DNA of 64,000 nt, taken from Sporosarcina quadrami. GTDB taxonomy: Bacteria; Bacillota; Bacilli; Bacillales_A; Planococcaceae. Shown here piece after piece: positions 1 through 7,264 of this stretch. Made by a program: the position numbers and the translations under genes. Where the stretch lies: positions 124,001 through 188,000 of the forward strand of contig NZ_JACSQN010000003.1 of assembly GCF_014836615.1 (NCBI RefSeq), written 5' to 3'. Each line of letters opens with the position of its first letter. Positions within the stretch are counted from its first letter, which is position 1. A model generated the notes under the pieces. It searched no databases. It had not been told where the DNA came from and was given only the letters and a program-made list of their open reading frames with translations.

Positions 1-245
1 CGTTACGCCGTTGCGCCGTTGCTACGTTTCGATACGAGCAGTTCACGTTGTGATACGGCTACTACGTTTTGATACGGGCAGTCTACGTTTCGTTGCGCCG
101 GTGCTACGTTTCGATACGAACGGTTTACGTTGTGATGCGGCTACTACGTTTCGATACGAGCAGTCTACGTTTCGTTACGCCGTTGCTACGTTTCGATACG
201 GGGAGTCTACGTTTCGTTACGCCGTTGCTATGTTTCGATACGGAC
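1..245. repeat. Intergenic array of about 21-bp repeats (family 1, copy a)
   Basis: The core TACGTTTCGATACG and variants recurs from positions 23, 44, 63, 84, 105, 126, 145, 166, 187, 208 and 229. The steps are 21, 19, 21, 21, 21, 21, 19, 21, 21, 21, 21 bp, so the pattern of three 21-bp units plus one 19-bp unit gives an 82-bp higher order for part of the array. The reverse complement of the core matches the array at 43136-43492. The array probably continues left of the window. Short ORFs across it are repeat artefacts, because the 19-bp units shift frame. Confidence 0.9.
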
Positions 246-468
246 TCGGATTAAAAGTAAGTGCAATGGAATGTTTAGTTATCTGCACGATCTGTCAGCT
301 TTAACAGTCAGTTGTATTCCTAGGGGAGAGGCGAAGGTTTTTTCTGCTTCACGTTGTAAAACTTGTTGATCAATAAAGTTTACTCGTTCCAAAGGATCCC
401 TCTTCTCCATATTACTTTGCATATTTATTACATTAATAATCCCAACACTAAAACTTTTTACAATCTCA

Positions 469-915
469 TCAACGAGAACGGAGATTGATTGACTCACTTG
501 CCTGTGTGACACTATCACTTCCTAAAGCCTGAACAGTAATGTGGTCGAGGAATATTCTATCTCCGAATTCCCACGTAGTGGACCAACCATCACTTCCATC
601 TATGTCGTAACCAATAAGTGTTCTTTCACCCCAGGTCTCTGTTCCTGTTGGAGTTATCCAAAATAGTACCGTGTCAACATTTTCTGCTTCTACAGAAATA
701 GTCATTGTACGAACACCTTCTGGAACGTAATGCGAACCATGTTCAAATTCTAAGTCTGTATCCACCTTTAGAATTTGAGCTTTATGATCACTATTTTCAG
801 TTTGATTGATGGAAGCATCTGCACTTTCTCCTGGTTGGTTTTCGTCTACATTATTACATGCAGAGAGAATTAGCATAACCGTTAGATAAAGTATCATTAT
901 TGTATTGTTTTTCAT
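469..915 (-). CDS. Small secreted lipoprotein, function unknown
   Basis: 148 residues. The start chosen is the ATG at 915 because GGAGG lies six bases upstream; an upstream in-frame ATG at 927 overlaps that ribosome site. The N-terminus is a lipoprotein signal peptide with hydrophobic stretch and lipobox LSAC, followed by a charged, low-complexity linker rich in N, E, S and D. The remaining hundred residues are rich in beta-type sequence (repeated aromatic and Thr/Val positions), which suggests an immunoglobulin-like or C2-like sandwich on the outer face of the membrane. No enzymatic motif is visible. It is a single gene facing away from the MerR regulator. No family name can be given with confidence. 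Confidence 0.75.
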   Translation of the reverse strand: MKNNTIMILYLTVMLILSACNNVDENQPGESADASINQTENSDHKAQILKVDTDLEFEHGSHYVPEGVRTMTISVEAENVDTVLFWITPTGTETWGERTLIGYDIDGSDGWSTTWEFGDRIFLDHITVQALGSDSVTQASESINLRSR

Positions 916-1134
916 ATAATCCTCCATTAAGTTCGGGGTAAGTATTCAAGCTTATTCAATAGAATTAGCCATTTATCCAAAAGTGACAGCGAAAACGAAA
1001 AGTTTGAGTGATAAATCAACATCAGTATATCACATTCTGAAAATTCTATTTGATTAATCCCCATTTTTTATCTTACTGCATTTGCAGGATAATCACTTTT
1101 TTTCACGAATTAATAATTATTCATACATATCTTG

Positions 1135-1165
1135 TTGACTCGTACCTTACGGATACGTTTAAAGT
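1135..1165 (+). promoter_or_regulatory. MerR-type promoter/operator with 19-bp spacer
   Basis: TTGACT at 1135-1140 and TAAAGT at 1160-1165 are separated by 19 bp, the over-long spacer characteristic of promoters remodelled by MerR-family activators. The spacer holds the imperfect dyad CGTA-N9-TACG. It lies directly before the MerR gene at 1187, so autoregulation is inferred. The other MerR gene in this window has the same -35, -10 and spacing at 3728-3758. Confidence 0.75.
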
Positions 1166-1186
1166 GAAAGCAGAAGGAGGGATCAT

Positions 1187-1930
1187 GTGTTATCCATTGG
1201 GAAAACTGCGCGTCTTGTTGGGATAACTGTTAAAGCTGTTAAGCATTATGAGGAAATAGGCCTTGTCTATCCAGCTTATGTAAACCCCGAATCAGGCTAT
1301 CGGTATTATTCACAACAGGAGCAACAACAGCTTGTTCGGATTAAGACTTTACGGAAATTCGGTGTGTCCCTTGCTGCTATATTGCGAGAGGGGGATGAAC
1401 AGATGGGATTGCTATTACTGAATCGAAGACGAGAAATTGAAAGTGAAATCAATGATTTACAAGAGGCAAAACAAGCAATTGAACGCCTATTATCAAAGGG
1501 GGAAAAACAAATGGAAACACGTATTGTAGAAAGTGCTGGGTTTGTCGTAAGAGGGTACGAAGTGAAGGGGCCAGTATCGGACATCCCTGCTAAATGGGAT
1601 ATCTTGAATGGGGACATTCGTGAAGAAAGAATTGTTGTCGAAGAATCATTTGGCGTTTGTTTGAAGATGGAAGGAGAAATTATTCATTACATAGCTGGAT
1701 TGAAATCTGAGTTGGCGCAACAATTACCTGGGACGGATGAAGTAGTCATTCCGGCAGGAAAATTTGTTGTCGCGAAGGTGGAAGGCGGCATCCCAGGTAT
1801 TCCAGCAGCATACGATTTCATTATTCAAATGAAAGACATACAGCTGCGAGAGTGCTATGACTTCGAACGATATGTGCATCCAGCAGGTTCGACAGAAGAT
1901 ATAATCGAGATTTGGATGCCGATTGAATAA
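1187..1930 (+). CDS. MerR-family transcriptional activator with GyrI-like sensor domain
   Basis: 247 residues. Residues 1-70 form a MerR winged-helix domain (SIGKTARL, then the typical HYEEIGL and SGYRYYS). A coiled-coil dimerisation helix spans about 72-105. Residues 108-247 form an AraC-effector/GyrI-like multidrug-binding domain, the layout of BmrR and BltR. Members bind lipophilic cations or drugs and activate promoters with 19-bp spacers, and such a promoter lies directly upstream. The start is the GTG at 1187, with GGAGG at 1176-1180; an ATG two bases upstream is out of frame. The sensor domain is closely repeated as a separate gene at 2083. The ligand cannot be told from sequence. Confidence 0.92.
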   Translation: MLSIGKTARLVGITVKAVKHYEEIGLVYPAYVNPESGYRYYSQQEQQQLVRIKTLRKFGVSLAAILREGDEQMGLLLLNRRREIESEINDLQEAKQAIERLLSKGEKQMETRIVESAGFVVRGYEVKGPVSDIPAKWDILNGDIREERIVVEESFGVCLKMEGEIIHYIAGLKSELAQQLPGTDEVVIPAGKFVVAKVEGGIPGIPAAYDFIIQMKDIQLRECYDFERYVHPAGSTEDIIEIWMPIE

Positions 1931-2082
1931 CGTTGTTTTATTTGCAAAACCTATATATCATCAGATAATAAATTAATGTTATGAGTAGGTCCGTCTTAAA
2001 GGGTGAGTGGTTTACAAGTATTTTGTGAACCGCTTATCCTTTTTGTGTATTCGATTATAATAAGGAAAAGGAGAGATGGATT

Positions 2083-2502
2083 ATGGAAACACGCATTGAA
2101 ATACTAGAAGAATTTAAAGTGAGAGGTTTTGAATTGAAAGGGTCGGCTTCACAAATCCCGGCACTATGGGATAAGTTGTATGCAGAAACTCCAGTAAGTG
2201 GGTCGAAAGCGGAAGAATCATTTGGAGTTACATTGGCAATAAAAGAAGGAGTGTTTCATTATTTAGCGGGCATTAATGCGGAGTTAGCAGAGGGCATTCC
2301 TGATACACAAGAGGTTTTGATTCCTAGTGGGAAGTTTATTGTAGCGAAAGTTGAAGGTGGAGTCGAAAAGATTCCTGAAGCCTTTGGTAGACTCATGCAA
2401 AGGCAAGATATTCAACTTCGTCAGAGCTATGCTTTCGAACGATATATTCATCCCGTGGGTTCTGTAGGGTATGAGACGGAAGTTTGGGTCGCAATTCTAT
2501 AA
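2083..2502 (+). CDS. Stand-alone GyrI-like effector-binding protein
   Basis: 139 residues, equal to the C-terminal sensor domain of the MerR protein just upstream: both begin METRI and share EESFGV, HYxAG, GKFxVAKVEGG, KDIQLR/QDIQLR and the aromatic-acid pair FERY followed by HP. The gene has its own ribosome site (AAAGGAGA). GyrI-like proteins bind small hydrophobic ligands and some hydrolyse or sequester toxic compounds. The most likely origin is tandem duplication and loss of the DNA-binding part. It could buffer the ligand sensed by its neighbour, which is inference only. Confidence 0.88.
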   Translation: METRIEILEEFKVRGFELKGSASQIPALWDKLYAETPVSGSKAEESFGVTLAIKEGVFHYLAGINAELAEGIPDTQEVLIPSGKFIVAKVEGGVEKIPEAFGRLMQRQDIQLRQSYAFERYIHPVGSVGYETEVWVAIL

Positions 2503-2529
2503 AATAAAAACCCACCAGGTTAAGGTGGG
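2501..2529 (-). terminator. Intrinsic terminator of the MraY/WecA-type gene
   Basis: CCCACC at 2511-2516 pairs with GGTGGG at 2524-2529. On the minus strand the stem is followed by TTTTTATTTT, so it ends transcription of the gene at 2551-3546. Confidence 0.75.
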
Positions 2530-2550
2530 GAAAGATTGACTGCTTACCTA

Positions 2551-3546
2551 TTAAATTTGTACAAGTAACAAAATGATTGAAGATAGACATAAACATGCAC
2601 TAGCTAGAAATAAAAAGGCGAGTACCTGCTTTGGTTTTAGACCAGCACGCAGTAGTCGGTAATGGATTTGACTAGCATCTGCTTCATAGATAGATTTGCC
2701 TTGCGCATAACGTTTGACTATGACAAAGAGATTATCAAAGATTGGCACACCTAGTGCTAAAATAGGAATAAACAAAGAGAGAACTGTTGCTTGTTTAAAG
2801 GCTCCATCTAATGCGATGACCGCTAACAAAAAACCTAGGAAGCTAGCGCCCGCATCCCCCATGAAAATTTTGGCTGGTGGATTATTAAAGCGTAAATAGG
2901 AGACTGCTATGCCTACTAAAACAATAGCCATCAAGGCGGAATTCGGCTGACCCTTGGCAGCAGCGACAATAAAAAGCGTAATCGCAGAAATTGCGACAAG
3001 CCCTCCCGCGAGGCCATCCATGCCATCCGAGAAATTAATGACCGTAGTCACCCCAAATATCCATAAGATCGTTAAGATGAACTGCAGAATAAATGGTAGC
3101 GTGACATATTCACCTGATAGCGGATTTACAAAACCATTAAACGTTATACCCGAAGCGAAAACAAGAATGGCGGCGGATACTTGCACGAGGAATTTCGGCA
3201 AGGCAGGGAAATCCTTCCCTTTCGTTTTGAACCAGTCATCAATCGTTCCAATGGTTAAAAGCAATACGCCTCCTCCGAAAAGTGCTCCGGTTTCCCATGT
3301 AATCTCTTTAGTAAAGAGTAGATAAACGGAAAAAAAGCCAATGAAAAGCGCATAACTCGCTGTTAGCGGAATCGGTTCACGGTGCAATTTACGTTCTACG
3401 TTTTCCTGCGGTTTATCCACAAAATCAAGATGGAATGCGAGTTTCCGTAATGGAGGGATTAACCCATATACAATAAGAAATGATGCAAAAAAAGCCAATA
3501 TGTAAGTTATTTTCTTCACCACCACTTTAATAATCTCTTTTATCAT
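2551..3546 (-). CDS. MraY/WecA-family undecaprenyl-phosphate sugar-1-phosphate transferase
   Basis: About 331 residues, an integral membrane enzyme with ten or so hydrophobic segments. Family motifs are present: VDKP and the basic HREPIP in the first cytoplasmic loop, the catalytic Asp pair in GTIDDW, NFSDGMDGLAGG, and FMGDAGA. These enzymes transfer a GlcNAc- or MurNAc-type sugar-1-phosphate onto undecaprenyl phosphate, starting wall teichoic acid or similar polymers (TagO/WecA role). The substrate cannot be assigned. The start is uncertain: ATG at 3546 or TTG at 3558, both with weak ribosome sites. It is a single gene with its own terminator, so a second copy in cell-envelope genes elsewhere is possible. 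Confidence 0.88.
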   Translation of the reverse strand: MIKEIIKVVVKKITYILAFFASFLIVYGLIPPLRKLAFHLDFVDKPQENVERKLHREPIPLTASYALFIGFFSVYLLFTKEITWETGALFGGGVLLLTIGTIDDWFKTKGKDFPALPKFLVQVSAAILVFASGITFNGFVNPLSGEYVTLPFILQFILTILWIFGVTTVINFSDGMDGLAGGLVAISAITLFIVAAAKGQPNSALMAIVLVGIAVSYLRFNNPPAKIFMGDAGASFLGFLLAVIALDGAFKQATVLSLFIPILALGVPIFDNLFVIVKRYAQGKSIYEADASQIHYRLLRAGLKPKQVLAFLFLASACLCLSSIILLLVQI

Positions 3547-3727
3547 ACAGAATTCCAATTCTATTGTCTATTATTAGAATATTTAATGGGAGAAATTCTT
3601 TATAAAGTAGCTCAGTTTGTAAGAATACGAGGGTATTTCAATTGCAGATTACCCCTCATGATGATCTCTTTTTTTGGGTAGGATTTGATAACTACTGTGG
3701 TGCTTTTTCATTTCATTTAAATTCATA

Positions 3728-3758
3728 TTGACTCTCACGTTACGTCATACTTTAAAGT
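3728..3758 (+). promoter_or_regulatory. MerR-type promoter/operator with 19-bp spacer
   Basis: TTGACT at 3728-3733 and TAAAGT at 3753-3758 have a 19-bp spacer, with TGAC and GTCA arms forming a dyad around CACGTTAC. It lies before the TipAS-type MerR gene at 3783. The hexamers and spacing are identical to those at 1135-1165. Confidence 0.75.
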
Positions 3759-3782
3759 AAGTAATGAAGGGAGGCTAGTAGC

Positions 3783-4502
3783 ATGAAAGTGAAAGAAGTG
3801 GCTGAATTATCGGGTGTTAGTGTGCGCACACTTCACCATTATGATGAAATTGGTTTACTCGTGCCGGATACATTAACGGAGGCGGGTTATCGGGTTTATT
3901 CCGATGAAAACGTTGCAACACTCCAGCAAATATTGTTTTTTCGTGAACTTGGCTTCCCTTTGAAAAAAATCAGTGAGTTGTTGGAAAGTCCTTCATTCAA
4001 CCGATTGGAGGCGTTTGAGCTGCAACGCAATATGTTGACAGCGAAGCGCGCGCAATTGGATTCGATGATCGAAACGATCGACAAGACACTGCAATTTGAG
4101 AGAGGAGAAAGAGAGATGACGAACGAAGAGAAATTTAGTGGCTTTGACCTTGGCGATAATCCATATGAACAGGAAGCAAGAGATCGATGGGGGAACGAAG
4201 CTGTCGATAAAGCAAATAAGAATGTTGAGAGTTTTGGAAAAGAGGCTAAGGAGGATATGAATCGCATTTATTTCAAGCTTGCAGAGCTACGTTATACAGA
4301 TCCTGCCTCCGCCGAAGCGCAAGAGACCATCGGGGAATGGTACACATTTTTGAACAAAATCGGTAATTACTCGTTGGAAGCTTTTGAAAGTCTAGGTGAA
4401 ATGTATGTGGCGGATGAGCGTTTTATGAAGAATATTGACAAGTTCGGGGAAGGTTTGGCGGAATTCATGCGGGATGCGATGAAGGTGTATGCTGGGAAGT
4501 AA
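3783..4502 (+). CDS. MerR-family activator with TipAS antibiotic-recognition domain
   Basis: 239 residues. Residues 1-70 are the MerR DNA-binding domain (VKEVAELSGV, TLHHYDEIGLL, AGYRVYS). A long helix runs to about 112, and residues 115-239 form the all-helical TipAS domain with its typical DNPYEQEA and RWG signature. TipAL and Mta are characterised relatives. TipAL binds thiopeptides, and Mta activates multidrug exporters. The start ATG at 3783 follows GAAGGGAGG. The gene sits behind an N19-spacer promoter, so it probably activates itself. No efflux gene follows, so its other targets must lie elsewhere. A repeat array begins eleven bases after its stop. Confidence 0.93.
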   Translation: MKVKEVAELSGVSVRTLHHYDEIGLLVPDTLTEAGYRVYSDENVATLQQILFFRELGFPLKKISELLESPSFNRLEAFELQRNMLTAKRAQLDSMIETIDKTLQFERGEREMTNEEKFSGFDLGDNPYEQEARDRWGNEAVDKANKNVESFGKEAKEDMNRIYFKLAELRYTDPASAEAQETIGEWYTFLNKIGNYSLEAFESLGEMYVADERFMKNIDKFGEGLAEFMRDAMKVYAGK

Positions 4503-4511
4503 GCGAAGGAT

Positions 4512-4606
4512 TTTGGACTTCTGGATGCAAATATGGACTTTTGTGAAGACTTATGGACTTATCTAGAGAGATATGGACTTTTGAAACGTTTTATGGACTT
4601 TACGCA
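4512..4606. repeat. Intergenic array of 20-bp repeats (family 2)
   Basis: TGGACTT begins at 4514, 4534, 4554, 4574 and 4594, an exact 20-bp period over five units. The core extends to (A/T)TATGGACTT with a variable 10-base remainder. It starts just after the stop of the TipAS-type regulator. Isolated copies of the 10-mer ATATGGACTT occur in two other intergenic regions (35027-35036 and, on the other strand, 58620-58629). Confidence 0.9.
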
Positions 4607-4632
4607 AGAGCTGTTTTTTAAAAATGAATGCG

Positions 4633-4668
4633 AATGCCGTGTGGGGAATCCATGCGGTATTTTTTATT
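4633..4668 (+). terminator. Intrinsic terminator-like hairpin
   Basis: A 12-bp arm from 4633 (AATGCCG...) pairs with 4650-4661 including some G-T pairs, with a five-base loop, and is followed by TTTTTATTTT. It probably ends the MerR transcript after the repeat array. The remaining stretch to 4962 shows no gene. Confidence 0.6.
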
Positions 4669-4962
4669 TTCAAGAAAAGAGGGAATGTTGGTGTGATTCG
4701 TAGTATAATAGGAAAACCAGCAATAGATGTTTGTTTAATTCAACCACCTTTCGCCTTTTTTTCTTTCATACATACGTTGAAATTTTCAATCTAGTGAAAC
4801 TCCAAGCATAGTTGACACGTATAATACATATAGAGAAAAATTTTGTATGTTATATCTGTAAACAACTGCAACTTAGGGCTTAGTAAGGTTCCATCTGCAG
4901 ACCGTTTAGCTTCTGGGAGAGATTGTACATACTTGTAGAGAGAAGAGTTAGGGGTTGGGAGA

Positions 4963-5559
4963 ATGACGAAAACAATCTATATAGTACTGACAGATACCGG
5001 CACATTGCTGTCCAAAGCGATTGGGATGTATACCCAGAAGGATTTGAACCATGCATCCATCGCATTTGACGAGCAATTGACCGAAATATACAGTTTCGGA
5101 CGGAAGCAGCAATACAATCCGTTTTTAGGTGGATTTGTCCGCGAAAATGTGGGAGCGGGCATTTTTGAACAATCCGTTTGTGCAGTGTATCGATGTGAAG
5201 TTTCGACGGAAGCGTATGTGCGGATCCGTCAAAAAATTGTCCAGTTCGAAATGAATCAGGATGAGTATAAATACAACTTTATCGGTTTGTTCGGCGTGGC
5301 GCTGAATAGAGAAATCATACGTAAACGGGCATACTTTTGCTCGCAATTTGTTGCAACGGTCATGCAAGAAAGCGAAACGCATCGTCTTATGACGAACCCT
5401 TGCTTAACGATGCCGCACCATCTGGCATACTTGCCTCACATGCATCTTGTCTATGAAGGGAAATTACAAAACTATTTACGATCAGTAAGAGGGCAGCAAG
5501 CGGAACGTCCGATTCGGATGGGACTCTGGAAAAGTTTGGCGTTCCGACTGCTCGCATGA
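4963..5559 (+). CDS. YiiX/YebB-like permuted papain-type cysteine peptidase or amidase
   Basis: 198 residues with no signal peptide. The order of candidate catalytic residues is His first (LNHASIAF near residue 30) and Cys later (YFCSQFVATV near residue 128), which is the circularly permuted arrangement of the NlpC/P60-like YiiX/YebB group rather than the classical Cys-His order. Relatives are cysteine peptidases, amidases or acyltransferases. A substrate cannot be assigned. Ribosome site GGGAG precedes the ATG at 4963 and a strong terminator follows at 5570, so it is a single-gene unit. Confidence 0.7.
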   Translation: MTKTIYIVLTDTGTLLSKAIGMYTQKDLNHASIAFDEQLTEIYSFGRKQQYNPFLGGFVRENVGAGIFEQSVCAVYRCEVSTEAYVRIRQKIVQFEMNQDEYKYNFIGLFGVALNREIIRKRAYFCSQFVATVMQESETHRLMTNPCLTMPHHLAYLPHMHLVYEGKLQNYLRSVRGQQAERPIRMGLWKSLAFRLLA

Positions 5560-5569
5560 TGAAGAAGGA

Positions 5570-5600
5570 AAGCTTCTCAACTATAGGAGAAGCTTTTTTT
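5570..5600 (+). terminator. Intrinsic terminator
   Basis: AGCTTCTC at 5571-5578 pairs with GAGAAGCT at 5587-5594, followed by seven Ts. Confidence 0.9.
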
Positions 5601-5647
5601 ACTTTTAAGTGAGATAATGAAAAAAATGATGTAAAGAGGATGACAAA

Positions 5648-6844
5648 ATGACTAAAACAGTTGATGTACAAGTGAACGCCCAAAGTATTGCAGCCTTGAA
5701 AAAGGGCTATCCGTTGATTTTAAAGGAAGCTGTGATGAATCCCGACGTGTTGCGCGAAGAGGGCACGATTATCCGCCTAGTGGACAAGTTCCGTAAATTC
5801 GTTGCAAAAGGTTATTATGGCAATCAAAACAAAGGTATCGGTTGGGTTTTGACAAGAGATGACAAAGAGGAAATTGACTTTCCGTTTTTCGAGTCGAAAA
5901 TTGCTGCTGCAATGGAAAGACGTGAATCGTTCTTTGAAGATGAGAGAACGACAGCATTCCGTATGTTCAATGGCGAAGGCGACGGAATCGGCGGCCTGAC
6001 AATTGACTATTTCGACGGCTATCTGATGGTGAGCTGGTATAGCGAAGGAATTTATTCAATGAAGCATCACGTGTATGGTGTGTTGGATAAAATCATGGAC
6101 TATAAGGCTGTCTACGAGAAGAAGCGTTTCGATACAAAGGGCCAATATATCGAGCAGGATGATTTTGTTAAAGGTGAGCCTGGCGATTTCCCGATTATCG
6201 TGAAAGAGAACGGTATGAACTTTGCGGTCGACTTGAACGATGGGGCAATGACAGGTATTTTCCTTGATCAGCGTGATGTACGTAAAGCGTTGAAAGTTAA
6301 ATACTCGGAAGGCAAGCATGTGTTGAATACGTTTTCCTATACGGGCGCATTTTCAGTGGCAGCTGTTCTCGGCGGCGCGCGCGAGACGACAAGTGTTGAC
6401 TTGGCGAAACGCAGTTTAGCTAAAACGATTGAGCAGTTCAGTGTCAACGCGATTGACTATGAAGCGCAGAATATCCAAGTGATGGATGTTTTTGAATACT
6501 TCAAGTACGCAAAGCGTCATGAATTGAAATTCGACGTCGTTGTCCTGGATCCACCAAGTTTTGCCCGATCCAAGAAATACACGTTCAGTACAGCAAAAGA
6601 TTATCCAGCTCTGATCATGGATGCAATTGCAATTACTGAAAAAAACGGCATCATCATTGCTTCGACAAACAATGCAAGCTTTAGCATGAAGAAGTTCAAG
6701 ACATTCATTGCCAAAGGATTTGAAGATGCAGGCTCGAGATACAAAGTTCTGGAAGAGTCTTCATTGCCGAAGGACTTCCGCGCAAACCGCGACTTCCCGG
6801 AATTTAATTACTTAAAAGTCGTCATTTTGCAGAAATTAAAGTGA
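5648..6844 (+). CDS. Class I SAM-dependent rRNA methyltransferase (RlmI/YwbD-like)
   Basis: 398 residues. An N-terminal PUA-like domain (about 1-75) is followed by an EEHEE-type linker and a Rossmann methyltransferase domain (about 200-390). The SAM-binding loop appears in NTFSYTGAFS, the acidic ribose-binding position in TSVDLA, and the catalytic LDPPSFAR motif near residue 300. The family (RlmI, RlmK C-terminal half, YwbD) makes m5C or m7G in 23S rRNA, so the specific base is not assignable here. Length and domain order are normal. The ATG at 5648 follows AGAGGATG. The terminator and repeat segment at 6854-7051 follow within ten bases of the stop. Confidence 0.9.
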   Translation: MTKTVDVQVNAQSIAALKKGYPLILKEAVMNPDVLREEGTIIRLVDKFRKFVAKGYYGNQNKGIGWVLTRDDKEEIDFPFFESKIAAAMERRESFFEDERTTAFRMFNGEGDGIGGLTIDYFDGYLMVSWYSEGIYSMKHHVYGVLDKIMDYKAVYEKKRFDTKGQYIEQDDFVKGEPGDFPIIVKENGMNFAVDLNDGAMTGIFLDQRDVRKALKVKYSEGKHVLNTFSYTGAFSVAAVLGGARETTSVDLAKRSLAKTIEQFSVNAIDYEAQNIQVMDVFEYFKYAKRHELKFDVVVLDPPSFARSKKYTFSTAKDYPALIMDAIAITEKNGIIIASTNNASFSMKKFKTFIAKGFEDAGSRYKVLEESSLPKDFRANRDFPEFNYLKVVILQKLK

Positions 6845-6853
6845 AAATTGAAA

Positions 6854-6892
6854 GCCATCTCTAGCGGAAGTATTCGCGGAGATGGCTTTTTT
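6854..6892 (+). terminator. Terminator after the rRNA methyltransferase gene
   Basis: GCCATCTC and GAGATGGC form an 8-bp stem around a 17-base loop, followed by TTTTTT. It starts nine bases after the stop codon of the gene at 5648. Confidence 0.85.
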
Positions 6893-7051
6893 GCATTTAT
6901 CGATTGGATAATTGTGTTTATCGGTCGGATAGCAACATATATCGATTGAATAATTGTATATATCGATTGAATAGCAAAATATATCACCAAATCGAGACTT
7001 AAAGACCAGTCCTCCGACCACCCTCACAACCCATTCGAGTCTTCATTCAAC
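6854..7051. repeat. 198-bp paralogous intergenic segment, copy A (terminator, 21-bp array, gene 3-prime end)
   Basis: It aligns without gaps to 17985-18182, with about 21 mismatches by my reading. The left part is a terminator (GCCATCTC...GAGATGGC then TTTTTTGC). The middle is a 21-bp array with TATCG or TATCA at 6898, 6919, 6940, 6961 and 6982. The right part, read on the minus strand, still encodes LNED-S-NGL and a stop, matching the C-terminus of the DUF3021 protein that occupies this place in copy B. No DUF3021 gene is present here, so this end looks like a remnant. Confidence 0.88.
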
Positions 7052-7264
7052 GTTTTTACCCCATTTATTCACTTTACCGCTAAGATGCAAATTGAACTGC
7101 CTATATATATTAATGAATCTTTACATTTAGAAGATATGCCCTTAACAATGCCCCTGTAGAATATGGGCTGTAAGGTGATGCTGCTGCACGAGTGAATTCA
7201 CATCTGACAATGAGTACGCATCATCTGCAACTGATAGCAAAACAATCATTTTGGAGGGGTTAAG

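Noticed and set aside
11..304. 97-codon ORF with 7-residue repeats
   Set aside because: The frame is a by-product of 21-bp repeats (7 codons); 19-bp units break it elsewhere, and no ribosome site precedes it.
279..518. 79-codon ORF next to the lipoprotein
   Set aside because: GTG start with no spaced ribosome site, overlaps the lipoprotein end in another frame, and no recognisable domain.
1074..1088. CTGCA-TT-TGCAG palindrome
   Set aside because: Too short and too isolated to support a regulatory call.
1185..1187. ATG at 1185 as MerR start
   Set aside because: Out of frame with the MerR protein; the GTG at 1187 has the ribosome site.
4811..4825. TTGACA close to TATAAT
   Set aside because: The two hexamers are only three bases apart, too close to form one promoter.
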